Shown piece by piece: positions 45,655-54,251 of a stretch of 58,136 nucleotides of DNA. The stretch comes from Lachnospiraceae bacterium. Lineage in GTDB: Bacteria; Bacillota; Clostridia; Lachnospirales; Lachnospiraceae. A program made the translations under genes and the position numbers. Where the stretch lies: contig JAJBTX010000032.1 of assembly GCA_020860645.1 (NCBI GenBank), forward strand, positions 1-58,136. The letters run 5' to 3'. Below the pieces are notes generated by a model. The model worked only from the letters and a program-made list of their open reading frames with translations. It was not told the origin of the DNA and did no database searches. Every line of letters starts with the position of its first letter. Positions within the stretch are counted from its first letter, which is position 1.

Positions 45655-46071
45655 TCAGTCTGTTTCCGAAAATAAAAGCTCCTCCGCGATCCGCGCCGCG
45701 GTTTTGATGCACTCCTCGCAGGGATACGCGGGGCGGTCCGAGCCGATGCCCTTGAGCTCCCGGCAGACCAGCGCGCCGGCGGTTTCATGGAAACGCTTTG
45801 TCATTTCTTTCGAAACCTTATAAGTGCTTCCTTTCGTTCTGGGAGAACATTCCGCTCCGCCGCTTCCTTTGAGACCGGCGAGCAACACCGCCCCTGAGAG
45901 CGCGCCGCAGGTCGCTTCCATACCGCCCATACCGGCTCCGAAGCCTTCCGTCATGCGGAAGACGGTATCTTCATCGTATCCCAGCAGATCACAGTAGGTG
46001 CAGGCCACGGCCTGCGCACAGTTGTAACCCTTGTCATGCCTTTCAATGGTCTTATTGATTCTGCTCTCCAT
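45655..46071 (-). CDS. C_GCAxxG_C_C family redox protein
   Basis: The 138-residue protein has the pattern of the C_GCAxxG_C_C family (Pfam PF09719): GYNCAQAVACTYCDLLGYDE, GGMEATCGALSGAVLLAGLKG and C-terminal CEECIKTAARIAEE. Such proteins in anaerobes are thought to bind metal or a redox cofactor through these Cys residues; the function is not settled. AGAGGAG lies before the ATG. It stands 16 bases after ilvA and before thioredoxin, which fits a redox link. Confidence 0.85.
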   Translation of the reverse strand: MESRINKTIERHDKGYNCAQAVACTYCDLLGYDEDTVFRMTEGFGAGMGGMEATCGALSGAVLLAGLKGSGGAECSPRTKGSTYKVSKEMTKRFHETAGALVCRELKGIGSDRPAYPCEECIKTAARIAEELLFSETD

Positions 46072-46087
46072 CTGTACTCCTCTCTTA

Positions 46088-47299
46088 TTACATATTTACA
46101 ACCACGGTTTTCGGCGTGTAGCCTTCATCCCGCAGTGCTTTTATGATACGCTCCTTGTGTTCTGTCCCGAAGGCCTCGAGCGTGATCTTCAGCTCCACCG
46201 CCGCGTTGCGGTTCGTGCTCACGAACTGGTTGTGGTCGAGGCGAACGACATTGCCCTGCTGCTCCGCGATGACCGACGCGACGTGCACGAGCTCTCCAGG
46301 CTTGTCCGGCAGCAGCACCGAGATGGAGAAGATACGGTCGCGCTGGATGAGGCCGTGCTGCACAACCGAGGACATCGTGATGATGTCCATATTGCCGCCG
46401 CTCAGGATACAGACGACCTTTTTATTTTTTACATCGAGATGCTTCAGCGCCGCCACACTCAGGAGACCGGAGTTCTCGACGATCATCTTGTGGCTCTCGA
46501 CCATATCGAGAAAGGCGACAATCAGCTCGTCGTCCGGCACGGAGATCACCTCGTCGACATTTTCCTGGATATAGGAGAAAATCTTTTTCCCGGGCTCGCG
46601 CACCGCGGTGCCGTCGGCGATCGTATCGCTGTGTTCGAGGCAGATGACCTCGCCCTTTTTGAGCGACTCCTCCACGCAGTTCGCGCCCGCCGGCTCCACG
46701 CCGATGACCTTGATCTTCGGATTCAGCATCTTCGCGAGCGTCGCCACGCCGGCAATCAGTCCGCCGCCGCCGATCGGGACGAGGATGTAGTCTACCAGCG
46801 GCAGTTCCTTGAAGATTTCCATCGAGATTGTGCCCTGGCCGGTCGCCACGTCGAGGTCGTCAAAGGGATGGATGAAAGTGTAGCCCATCTCCTGCGCGAG
46901 TTCAATCGCGTGCGCGCAGGCCTCGTCGTAATCATTTCCGTAGAGAACCACCTCCGCCCCATAGGCCTTCGTCCGGTTTACTTTGATGAGCGGGGTCGTC
47001 GTCGGCATGCAGATCACGGCCTTGCAGCCGTACTCCTTCGCCGCGAAAGCCACGCCCTGCGCGTGGTTTCCCGCCGAAGCCGTGATCAGCCCTTTCGCGC
47101 GTTCCTCCTCCGTCAGGGTACTGATCTTATAGTAAGCGCCGCGAATCTTGAAGGCGCCTGTCTTCTGCATGTTTTCCGGCTTCAGATAAACCTTGTTGCC
47201 GCACTGCTCGCTGAAGACCTGGCTGTAGATCAGACCGGTCCGGTTCGTCACCCGGTCTACAACCTCGCAGGCCTCCTCAAATTTTTCCAATGTCATCAT
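46088..47299 (-). CDS. ilvA: Threonine dehydratase
   Basis: The enzyme deaminates threonine to 2-oxobutyrate, the first step towards isoleucine. The 403-residue protein has the PLP-binding lysine in TGAFKIRGAYYKI, the PLP phosphate loop VPIGGGGLIAGVATL, and a single C-terminal ACT domain (about 325-400). The short ACT part and length resemble the catabolic/biosynthetic YgkB-like type rather than the long double-ACT IlvA, so either role is possible. A second ATG (47296) is slightly better spaced from AGGAG. It lies 20 bases after ftsY, an unusual place for this gene. Confidence 0.9.
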   Translation of the reverse strand: MMTLEKFEEACEVVDRVTNRTGLIYSQVFSEQCGNKVYLKPENMQKTGAFKIRGAYYKISTLTEEERAKGLITASAGNHAQGVAFAAKEYGCKAVICMPTTTPLIKVNRTKAYGAEVVLYGNDYDEACAHAIELAQEMGYTFIHPFDDLDVATGQGTISMEIFKELPLVDYILVPIGGGGLIAGVATLAKMLNPKIKVIGVEPAGANCVEESLKKGEVICLEHSDTIADGTAVREPGKKIFSYIQENVDEVISVPDDELIVAFLDMVESHKMIVENSGLLSVAALKHLDVKNKKVVCILSGGNMDIITMSSVVQHGLIQRDRIFSISVLLPDKPGELVHVASVIAEQQGNVVRLDHNQFVSTNRNAAVELKITLEAFGTEHKERIIKALRDEGYTPKTVVVNM

Positions 47300-47319
47300 C
47301 TTTCTCCTGTCTCCTTTTC

Positions 47320-48258
47320 TTATGCGTCCGCGTCCGTCAGGAAGAGCGCATTCACAAAACTGTCCGCGTCGAATTTCTGCAGATCGTCGATCTGCTCGCC
47401 GACGCCAATGTATTTCACCGGGATATTCAGCTCCGACTGGATCGCGACCGCGATACCGCCCTTGGCCGTGCCGTCCAGCTTGGTCAGAATAATGCCGGTC
47501 AGATCAGCCACCTCGCCAAAATGTCTGGCCTGCTCGAGTGCGTTCTGTCCGGTCGTGCCGTCCAGCACCACCAGTGTCTCCCGATAGGCTTCCGGATATT
47601 CCCGCTCGATGATGCGGTTAATCTTGCGCAGCTCCTCCATCAGATTTTTCTTATTGTGAAGCCGTCCCGCCGTGTCAATCAGCAGAACGTCGGCTTTTCT
47701 CGCCTTCGCCGCGCAGACCGCGTCGTAGACGACAGCCGCCGGGTCGGCGCCCTCGCTTCCGCTGATGAGCTCCACGCCCGCGCGCGAGGCCCACTCGCTC
47801 AGCTGCTCGCCCGCCGCCGCGCGGAAGGTGTCCGCCGCTGCCAGGATGACCTTCAGGCCCTGATCCTTCAGCTTTCCCGCCAGCTTCCCGACAGAGGTGG
47901 TCTTGCCGACGCCGTTGACACCGATGACCAGCACGACCGAGGTGCGCTTTTCGAACTCATAGGCGGTCTCGCCGACCTGCATCTGCTCCTTGATGCTGCT
48001 GATCAGGAGCTCCTTGCACTCCTTCGGCTCGCGGATATGCTGTTCCTTTACCTTCTTCTTCAGATTGTCAATGATCTCGGTCGTGGCGTTGATCCCGATG
48101 TCGCCCATCACGAGAATCTCCTCAATTTCGTCATAAAAATCGTCGTCGATGTCCGAAAATCCGCTGAAAATTGCGTCCATCCCGGAGACGATATTATTCC
48201 GGGTCTTCGACAGGCCGTCGGCCAGTCGTCTGAAAAAGCCTCTTTTCTCCTCCGCCAT
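47320..48258 (-). CDS. ftsY: Signal recognition particle receptor FtsY
   Basis: FtsY docks the SRP-ribosome complex at the membrane and forms a GTPase pair with Ffh. The 312-residue protein has only a short N-terminal extension, then NG domains with VIGVNGVGKTTSVGKLAGKLK (P-loop), DTAGRLHNKKNLMEELRKI and TKLDGTAKGGIAVAI. The short A domain is typical of Firmicutes. GGAGG lies before the ATG; the gene follows smc by 18 bases. Confidence 0.97.
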   Translation of the reverse strand: MAEEKRGFFRRLADGLSKTRNNIVSGMDAIFSGFSDIDDDFYDEIEEILVMGDIGINATTEIIDNLKKKVKEQHIREPKECKELLISSIKEQMQVGETAYEFEKRTSVVLVIGVNGVGKTTSVGKLAGKLKDQGLKVILAAADTFRAAAGEQLSEWASRAGVELISGSEGADPAAVVYDAVCAAKARKADVLLIDTAGRLHNKKNLMEELRKINRIIEREYPEAYRETLVVLDGTTGQNALEQARHFGEVADLTGIILTKLDGTAKGGIAVAIQSELNIPVKYIGVGEQIDDLQKFDADSFVNALFLTDADA

Positions 48259-48276
48259 TGCAGCACCTCCTACTAC

Positions 48277-51200
48277 TTACTTGTCCAGTTCGCTCTCTAT
48301 CAGACTGACAGACACCAGCGCCGAGACTCCCTTCTCCTGCATTGTGATGCCGTACAGCCGGTCCGCCGCGTTCATCGTGCCCCTCCGGTGGGTGATCACA
48401 ATGAACTGCGTGTGTTTCGTCAGCTTATGTAAATAATTCGCGAAGCGAACGACGTTCGAATCATCCAACGCCGCCTCGATCTCGTCCAGCAGACAGAAGG
48501 GCGAGGGCTTCAGGTTCTGTATCGCGAACAGCAGCGAAATCGCGGTCAGCGCCTTCTCGCCGCCGGAGAGCTGCATCATGTTCTGCAGCTTCTTGCCGGG
48601 CGGCTGCGCGATGATGCGCACGCCGGTCTCCAGGATATCCTCCTCGTCGATCAGTTCGAGCGTGCCCTTTCCGCCACCGAAGAGCTCCTTGAAGGCCTTG
48701 TCAAATTCCTTCTGAATCAGGGCGAACTGTTCGCGGAACTGCCGCTTCATGCCGCTGTCCAGCTCGCGGATGACCTGGACAAGCGCCGCCTCCGCCTCCT
48801 CGAGGTCGCGCCTCTGCGCGTCCATAAAGGCAAAGCGCTCCGATATTTCCTTATAATCGTCGATCGCGTTCACATTGACGTTGCCAAGCTCGCGGATCTC
48901 CTCCCTCACGGCACTGCGGCTCTTTTTCAGCTCCGCGAGCGGTGGGTGCTCCTCCCTCTTAAGGGGGATCGCCGCATTGTAGGTCAGCTCATACTCGCTC
49001 CACATATGGTCGCTGAGACTGCTCTCATTTTCCTCGATCTTCTCCTTCTGGCTGTCCAGACGGAACAGCTCCTTGTCGAGCTGGCCCATACACGCGGACA
49101 GCTCCTCGCGCCTGCCAAAGAAGGACTTATGAGAAGCGGACTGCTGCTCTTTTTCCCAGCGCAGCTTCTCCGTCTTCGCGTCCAGCTCTGTCGCCCGCTG
49201 TTCCAGCGCGGCCATTTCAAGCCGCAGCGCGCCGGTAGCCTCCTCGCGGCTCCTGGAATCCTCCTGCGCCTGCTCGCGGCTCTGTGTGAGCGCGGCCTCC
49301 TCTTCCTTCAGCTTCGCGATCTCGCCGTCCACGCGCTTCAGATTGGACGCCGCAAACTCGGCCTTCTGTGAAATAGAAGCCGTATCGAGATGCAGGGCTT
49401 CCAGCTCCCGCGAAGCCTCCGCCTCCTCCTCGCGGTCTGTCTCCAGCCTCTTCTGGTAGAGTTCGACCGCACAGGAATGCGCCTTCTCCATCTTCTCCGA
49501 ATCTTCAAGCTCCGTCTGATTCTGCCGCTTCAGACCGGCGATCTCCTCCGTCTGGCGGCGCAGCTCAGACGCCTCCTGTTCGAGTGCCTCGCGGCTGCTG
49601 CCGGACGCCTCGATACGCGCCTTTTCCTGCTCCAGATTCAGGCGCGCTGTATTTTCACGGACGCGGAGCTCCTGCAGCGCGGCCGCTCCCTGATCGAGCG
49701 TGGAGTAACAGCTGCTGCGCTCGTTCTGCAGCTCAACCAGCCGCTTCTGCGCGCTCTCCAGGTCCATTTTCAGCTTTTCGGCCTTTTCTTTCAGCTCCTC
49801 GATCTCCCGGTTTCGCGAGAGGAGGTTGCTGCTGTTCTTAAACGCGCCGCCGGTCATCGCGCCGCCGGGGTTCAGAAGCTCTCCCTCCAGGGTCACAATC
49901 CGGAGGCTCTGGCGATACTTGCGCTGCAGCGCGATCGCGTGGTCGATCTCATCGACGACGAGCGTCCGCCCGAGCAGCTGCGCCATGACGGCGCGGTATT
50001 TCTCCTCCGTCTGCACCAGCGTATCGGCGAGCCCGAGCACGCCGGGTTCCTTCAGCGCCTCCGGCTGCCGCATTTCCTGCGGGCGCCGCACCGCGCTGAG
50101 CGGGAGGAAGGTCACACGGCCAAATCGATTCTGTTTTAAATAGGCAATCAGCCGCTTGGCCGTCTCCTCGTCCTCCGTCACGACATTCTGGATGCTGCCG
50201 CCGAGGGCGGTCTCGATCGCGGTCTCATAGCGCTTCTCTGTCTGCATCAGATCCGCGACGACGCCGCAGATACCCTTCTGCCGACTGCGCTGCTCCATCA
50301 CCCTGCGGATACTGCCGCCATAACCGTCGTAGCGCTCCGCGAGATTGCGCAGAGATTCGAGGCGCGAGGCCTCGCGGTGATACGCGCTCTGCGCGTCCTC
50401 GACGCGCTTGCGGCAGATCGTAATCTGCTGCTGCAGCGCGCGGATGCGCTCTTCAATCTGCTCCCGCTCCTGCGTCTTCTGCTGCAGCTCCCCGCTCGCC
50501 TCGTCGAGCTCGCGCTGTCGTTCCTCCAGAAGCTCCTGCTGATCGAGCTCCTCACTCTTCATCGCGATCAGCTTCCGGCTGATCTCGGAGGCGCGGATCT
50601 GATTCTGCTCCTCCATGGCTGCGTAGCGCTGCAGCTTTCCCTTGATCGAGGAACGACTGTTTAAGAGCGACATGATCTCGCTCTTGCTGTTCTCCATGTT
50701 GGTCTGGCTGTCCGCGATGCGCTGCTGCACCGACGCAAGGCGCTGCTGCGCGTCCTCCTGCACCTTCTGCGCCTGCTTAAGCTGCAGGTCGAGGGAGTCC
50801 TTCTCCTCCGTGATCGTCCCGCGTTCTTTCGTCCGCTCGGACAGCTCCCGCCCGATGGCCTCCATCCGCTCGTCGTAGTGCCGCGTGCTCGCCTTCGCGG
50901 AGCGCGCCTGCTCCTCGAGCACCGCGATCTTCCCTTTGAGCTGCTGCTTCTCGACGCGCGCCCGGGAGGCCTCCTCCTTCGCGGCGTCGATCTGCGTCTC
51001 AACCGCCTCGAGCTCCCGCTCGATGCGCTCATATTCCAGCTTTGTATTTTCAAAGGCCGCGGTCGTCTCATCGAGATCGCCCTGCGTGATCGCCCTCGTC
51101 TCCTCAATCTTATGAAGCTGCGCCTTCATATTTTCCATCTCCAGCAGGAAAATATGCACCTCACAGTCCTTCAGCGTCTCCTTTTTCTTCAGATATTCCT

Positions 51201-51837
51201 TCGCCTTTTCGGCCTGCCTCTCCAGCGGCCCCAGCTGCTTTTCAAGCTCCGCAAGAATATCCGTGATGCGAAGGAGATCCTGTTTCTCGTTTTCCAGCTT
51301 CTTCTCCGCCGTTTTGCGGCGCTTTTTGAACTTCACAATGCCAGTGGCCTCGTCGAAGAGTTCCCTTGCCTCCTCCGGCCGGGTGCTTAAAATCCGGTCG
51401 ATCTGACCCTGACCGATGATCGAGTAGCCCTCCTTGCCGATGCCGGTATCATAGAACATCTCCTGAATATCCTTCAGGCGGCAGGCCGTCCCGTTTAAAA
51501 GATATTCACTCTCCCCCGAGCGATATAACCTTCTCGTGACAGTTACTTCCTCGTAGGATACCGGAAGCCTGCCGTCCGCATTGTCCAGCGTGATCGCGAC
51601 CGAGGCAAAGCTCAAGGGCTTACGGTTCTCCGTGCCGGAGAAAATGATGTCCTGCATGCTGCCGCCGCGCAGCTGCTTCACGCGCTGCTCGCCGAGCACC
51701 CAGCGCACCGCGTCCGCCACATTGCTCTTGCCCGAACCGTTCGGTCCGACGATGCCGGTGATGCCGTTGTGAAATTCAAATGTGATTTTATTTGCAAAGG
51801 ACTTAAAGCCCTGTACTTCAATGCTTTTCAGATACAT
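48277..51837 (-). CDS. smc: Chromosome segregation protein SMC
   Basis: SMC forms the condensin core with ScpA and ScpB and compacts the origin region. The 1186-residue protein has the N-terminal Walker A GPNGSGKSNVADAVRWVLGE (residues 31-50), two long coiled-coil arms (about 165-500 and 680-1010), a hinge (about 515-650, GVVADLMQTEKRYETAIETA), and the C-terminal signature LSGGEKALTAISLLFAIQ with Walker B FCLLDEIEAALDD. Length and domains are normal. The ATG directly follows the rnc stop (TAGATG). Confidence 0.97.
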   Translation of the reverse strand: MYLKSIEVQGFKSFANKITFEFHNGITGIVGPNGSGKSNVADAVRWVLGEQRVKQLRGGSMQDIIFSGTENRKPLSFASVAITLDNADGRLPVSYEEVTVTRRLYRSGESEYLLNGTACRLKDIQEMFYDTGIGKEGYSIIGQGQIDRILSTRPEEARELFDEATGIVKFKKRRKTAEKKLENEKQDLLRITDILAELEKQLGPLERQAEKAKEYLKKKETLKDCEVHIFLLEMENMKAQLHKIEETRAITQGDLDETTAAFENTKLEYERIERELEAVETQIDAAKEEASRARVEKQQLKGKIAVLEEQARSAKASTRHYDERMEAIGRELSERTKERGTITEEKDSLDLQLKQAQKVQEDAQQRLASVQQRIADSQTNMENSKSEIMSLLNSRSSIKGKLQRYAAMEEQNQIRASEISRKLIAMKSEELDQQELLEERQRELDEASGELQQKTQEREQIEERIRALQQQITICRKRVEDAQSAYHREASRLESLRNLAERYDGYGGSIRRVMEQRSRQKGICGVVADLMQTEKRYETAIETALGGSIQNVVTEDEETAKRLIAYLKQNRFGRVTFLPLSAVRRPQEMRQPEALKEPGVLGLADTLVQTEEKYRAVMAQLLGRTLVVDEIDHAIALQRKYRQSLRIVTLEGELLNPGGAMTGGAFKNSSNLLSRNREIEELKEKAEKLKMDLESAQKRLVELQNERSSCYSTLDQGAAALQELRVRENTARLNLEQEKARIEASGSSREALEQEASELRRQTEEIAGLKRQNQTELEDSEKMEKAHSCAVELYQKRLETDREEEAEASRELEALHLDTASISQKAEFAASNLKRVDGEIAKLKEEEAALTQSREQAQEDSRSREEATGALRLEMAALEQRATELDAKTEKLRWEKEQQSASHKSFFGRREELSACMGQLDKELFRLDSQKEKIEENESSLSDHMWSEYELTYNAAIPLKREEHPPLAELKKSRSAVREEIRELGNVNVNAIDDYKEISERFAFMDAQRRDLEEAEAALVQVIRELDSGMKRQFREQFALIQKEFDKAFKELFGGGKGTLELIDEEDILETGVRIIAQPPGKKLQNMMQLSGGEKALTAISLLFAIQNLKPSPFCLLDEIEAALDDSNVVRFANYLHKLTKHTQFIVITHRRGTMNAADRLYGITMQEKGVSALVSVSLIESELDK

Positions 51838-52524
51838 CTATACTGTCCGTCCGTCTTCTTCTGTCAGCGCGCGGTAAGCGGCCTCCTGCTCCGCCGCCTT
51901 TTTGGTCCGGCCGCTGCCTGTCCCGATCACCCGCTCCCCGAGCAGTGCCTGCACGGTGAACTGCTTGCAGTGATCCGGGCCCTCCTCCTTCACGAGCTCA
52001 TAGTGAAGGACTCCCTCGTGCGCCGCCTGGACGCGCTCCTGCAAAATCGTCTTGCTGTCAAAGAACAGCTTTTTATGCTCGAGATCCTGCAGAATAAAGC
52101 GGTGAATAAAATCCCGAGCGGTCTCAAATCCGCGGTCGAGGTAAATCGCGCCGATCAGCGCCTCGAGAGCGTCGGAGGTGATCGAAGCGCGCAGCCGCCC
52201 GCCGCTCGCCTCCTCCCCTTTTCCGAGGAGAATATAGTCGCCGAGCGGAATTTCCTTCGCGCAGAAGGCCAGACTCGGCTCGCAGACGATGCTCGCCCGC
52301 ATCTTCGTCGCGTCGCCCTCCTCCATCTGCGGATACTGCTCATAGAGGAATTCGCTCGTCGCGAGCTCAAGCACCGCGTCGCCCAGGAATTCGAGGCGTT
52401 CGTTGCTCTCCAGCGCGCCCATCTGACGTTCATTCGCAAAGGAGCTGTGGCGCATCGCGCGCGCAAGCAGTTCTTTATCGTGAAACTGCACGCCGATCCG
52501 CCGCTCCAGATTTTTCAGATCCAT
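51838..52524 (-). CDS. rnc: Ribonuclease III
   Basis: RNase III cuts double-stranded RNA in rRNA precursors and mRNAs. The 228-residue protein has the signature NERLEFLGDAVLELATSEFL, the acidic motif SDALEALIGAIYLDRGFE and a C-terminal double-stranded RNA-binding domain (GEGS-like GTGSGRTKKAAEQEAAYRAL). GAGAGAGG lies before the ATG. A long perfect-type stem stands 22 bases upstream and may be a substrate for its own product (see separate entry). Confidence 0.97.
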   Translation of the reverse strand: MDLKNLERRIGVQFHDKELLARAMRHSSFANERQMGALESNERLEFLGDAVLELATSEFLYEQYPQMEEGDATKMRASIVCEPSLAFCAKEIPLGDYILLGKGEEASGGRLRASITSDALEALIGAIYLDRGFETARDFIHRFILQDLEHKKLFFDSKTILQERVQAAHEGVLHYELVKEEGPDHCKQFTVQALLGERVIGTGSGRTKKAAEQEAAYRALTEEDGRTV

Positions 52525-52545
52525 GATAAGACCTCTCTCTTAAAC

Positions 52546-52608
52546 GGAATGAAACGCCCGCCGGGAGTCAAGACAGCCTGGTCTTCTATCCCGTGGGCGC
52601 CGCATTCC
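52546..52608 (-). ncRNA. Long hairpin in the acpP-rnc spacer, possible RNase III target
   Basis: On the minus strand GGAATG/CATTCC, GCGCCC/GGGCGT, CGGGA/TCCCG and AAGAC/GTCTT pair in series, with small internal loops of 1 to 3 bases and a 6-base apical loop. This gives a 63-nt hairpin with about 22 pairs. No U-run follows, so it is not a terminator. It lies 22 bases before the rnc ATG. Confidence 0.7.
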
Positions 52609-52634
52609 AAATACTCCGTTTCCGCAGCTTTGCG

Positions 52635-52865
52635 CTAATTCAGCGCGCTCCGGATCTGCTCCACCGCGTCCCCGACCGAGACAATCTTCTCGGCGTCATC
52701 ATTCGCGATCTCGATGTCAAACTCTTCCTCGATACCCATGATAATCTGGAAAATATCAAGGGAATCCGCTCCCAGGTCGTCCACAAAGGTGGTCTCCGTC
52801 GTGATCTCATCCGCGTCCACATTCAGCACTTCCGCAATGATATCGCGCAGCTTCTCAAACTCCAT
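52635..52865 (-). CDS. acpP: Acyl carrier protein
   Basis: The 76-residue ACP carries fatty acyl chains on 4'-phosphopantetheine bound to the Ser of [20 protein letters not shown]. It starts [17 protein letters not shown], as in other Clostridia. It lies 2 bases after plsX and shares its promoter. It links fatty acid synthesis to PlsX, which uses acyl-ACP. Confidence 0.97.
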   Translation of the reverse strand: MEFEKLRDIIAEVLNVDADEITTETTFVDDLGADSLDIFQIIMGIEEEFDIEIANDDAEKIVSVGDAVEQIRSALN

Positions 52866-52867
52866 AA

Positions 52868-53890
52868 CTAACCCTCCTGGTTTTGTTCCGCCTGAATACC
52901 GGCTTTTATTTTTTCATTCATGCCCTGCTCGGTGAAGGTCACGCACTGGTCAATCGACGTGCGCACATGCACCGCCTTCGCATTGCCGTGAGTCTTCACC
53001 ACAAGTCCCTTCAGTCCGAGGAGCGGGGCTCCGCCATGCTTGCTGGTGTCGAACTGCTTCAGACTCTCCTTCAGCGCGGGCTTCACGAGCAGCGCGCCGA
53101 TCTTACTGCGCGTATTGACCATCATGCCTTCTTTGACCATCGATATCATCGTGCTGCCGACGCCCTCGAAGAGCTTCAGGATCACGTTTCCCATGAAAGC
53201 TTCGCAGACGATCACATCCGCATAACCGGCAGGAATGTCGCGCGCCTCGATGCTCCCGATGAAGTTGATGTCCTTACACTCCCTAAGAAGCGGGAAGGTC
53301 TCCTTCACCAGGGCATTGCCCTTTTCCTCCTCGGCCCCGATATTGACGATCGCGACCCGCGGGTTCCTGATGCCCATGACATTCTCCATATAGATGGAAC
53401 CCATGCGCGCGAACTGTACGAGATGCGAGGGCCGGGCGTCCACATTGGCGCCGCAGTCGATCAACAGTGAGACTCCCTTCGCAGTGGGAATCAGCGGCGC
53501 AAGCGGCGCGCGCTCCACCCCTTTGACCCTGCCGACGATCGTCGTGCCGCCTACCAGCACCGCGCCGGTATTACCAGCCCCGACGAAGGCGTCCGCCTCT
53601 CCGGAACGCACCATCTTCATCGCCACCACGATGGACGAATCCTTCTTCTGCCGGATCGCGTTCACCGGCGGCTCCGCCATCTCGATGATCTCCGTGGCGT
53701 TCACCACCTCAATCCGCTCCTCATCGTAGGAATATTTCTGCAGCTCCGTGCGGATGGGCTCTTCCTGCCCCACCAGGATCACCTTCACATTGTCCCGGAC
53801 ACCGAGCGCCTCCACTGCGCCTTTCACAATCTCCGCAGGCGCGTTGTCTCCACCCATCGCGTCGACCGCCACCTTCACCAAATCCTGCAT
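52868..53890 (-). CDS. plsX: Phosphate acyltransferase PlsX
   Basis: PlsX converts acyl-ACP to acyl-phosphate, the donor for PlsY (19651-20298). The 340-residue protein starts [20 protein letters not shown] and contains [18 protein letters not shown] and [16 protein letters not shown]. The ATG at 53890 is preceded by GAGGAGAG; earlier in-frame codons have poorer spacing. A near-consensus promoter stands just upstream, so it opens the plsX-acpP-rnc-smc-ftsY transcript. Confidence 0.95.
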   Translation of the reverse strand: MQDLVKVAVDAMGGDNAPAEIVKGAVEALGVRDNVKVILVGQEEPIRTELQKYSYDEERIEVVNATEIIEMAEPPVNAIRQKKDSSIVVAMKMVRSGEADAFVGAGNTGAVLVGGTTIVGRVKGVERAPLAPLIPTAKGVSLLIDCGANVDARPSHLVQFARMGSIYMENVMGIRNPRVAIVNIGAEEEKGNALVKETFPLLRECKDINFIGSIEARDIPAGYADVIVCEAFMGNVILKLFEGVGSTMISMVKEGMMVNTRSKIGALLVKPALKESLKQFDTSKHGGAPLLGLKGLVVKTHGNAKAVHVRTSIDQCVTFTEQGMNEKIKAGIQAEQNQEG

Positions 53891-53918
53891 TGGTCTCTCC
53901 TCCTCATCTGTCCCTTCC

Positions 53919-53947
53919 ATAATACGAAAACAGGTTCTCGAAGTCAA
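53919..53947 (-). promoter_or_regulatory. Promoter of plsX-acpP-rnc-smc-ftsY
   Basis: TTGACT, a 17-base spacer and TATTAT on the minus strand, just after the rpmF terminator. Confidence 0.8.
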
Positions 53948-53958
53948 TAGGTTCCACG

Positions 53959-53987
53959 AAAAAAACGCCCTCCCCGAAGGGAGGGCG
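53959..53987 (-). terminator. Terminator of rpmF
   Basis: CGCCCTCCC and GGGAGGGCG pair around a TTCG tetraloop and are followed by TTTTTTT on the minus strand, 12 bases after the rpmF stop. Confidence 0.9.
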
Positions 53988-53998
53988 CTTCTGCTCAT

Positions 53999-54178
53999 TT
54001 ACTCGACGGAGATGATCTCCTTCTTATTGTAGCTGCCGCAGGCCTTACAGACTCTGTGAGACATCATCAGAGCGCCGCACTTGCTGCACTTTACGAGATT
54101 CGGAGCGCTCATCTTCCAGTTCGCTCTTCTCTTATCTCTTCTTCCTTTGGAAGATTTATTTTTCGGACAAATAGACAC
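53999..54178 (-). CDS. rpmF: 50S ribosomal protein L32
   Basis: A 59-residue protein read from a GTG at 54178 with GGGAGG 8 bases upstream: it begins MSICPKNKSSKGRRDKRRAN and has a zinc ribbon CSKC...CKAC (residues 31-34 and 44-47). The zinc form is the growth-normal (C+) type. The gene has its own perfect consensus promoter and terminator. In many Firmicutes a DUF177 (YlbN) gene sits directly before rpmF; here ackA does, and the 73-base gap has no room for it. Confidence 0.93.
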   Translation of the reverse strand: MSICPKNKSSKGRRDKRRANWKMSAPNLVKCSKCGALMMSHRVCKACGSYNKKEIISVE

Positions 54179-54218
54179 GGATCACACCTCCCATCAATTC
54201 TCAAATCACACTTGTTAG

Positions 54219-54247
54219 ATTATACTCGTGGTTTCTGAGAATGTCAA
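54219..54247 (-). promoter_or_regulatory. Promoter of rpmF, perfect sigma-A consensus
   Basis: TTGACA, a 17-base spacer and TATAAT on the minus strand: the best promoter in the window, starting 5 bases after the ackA stop. Confidence 0.9.
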
Positions 54248-54251
54248 GCTT

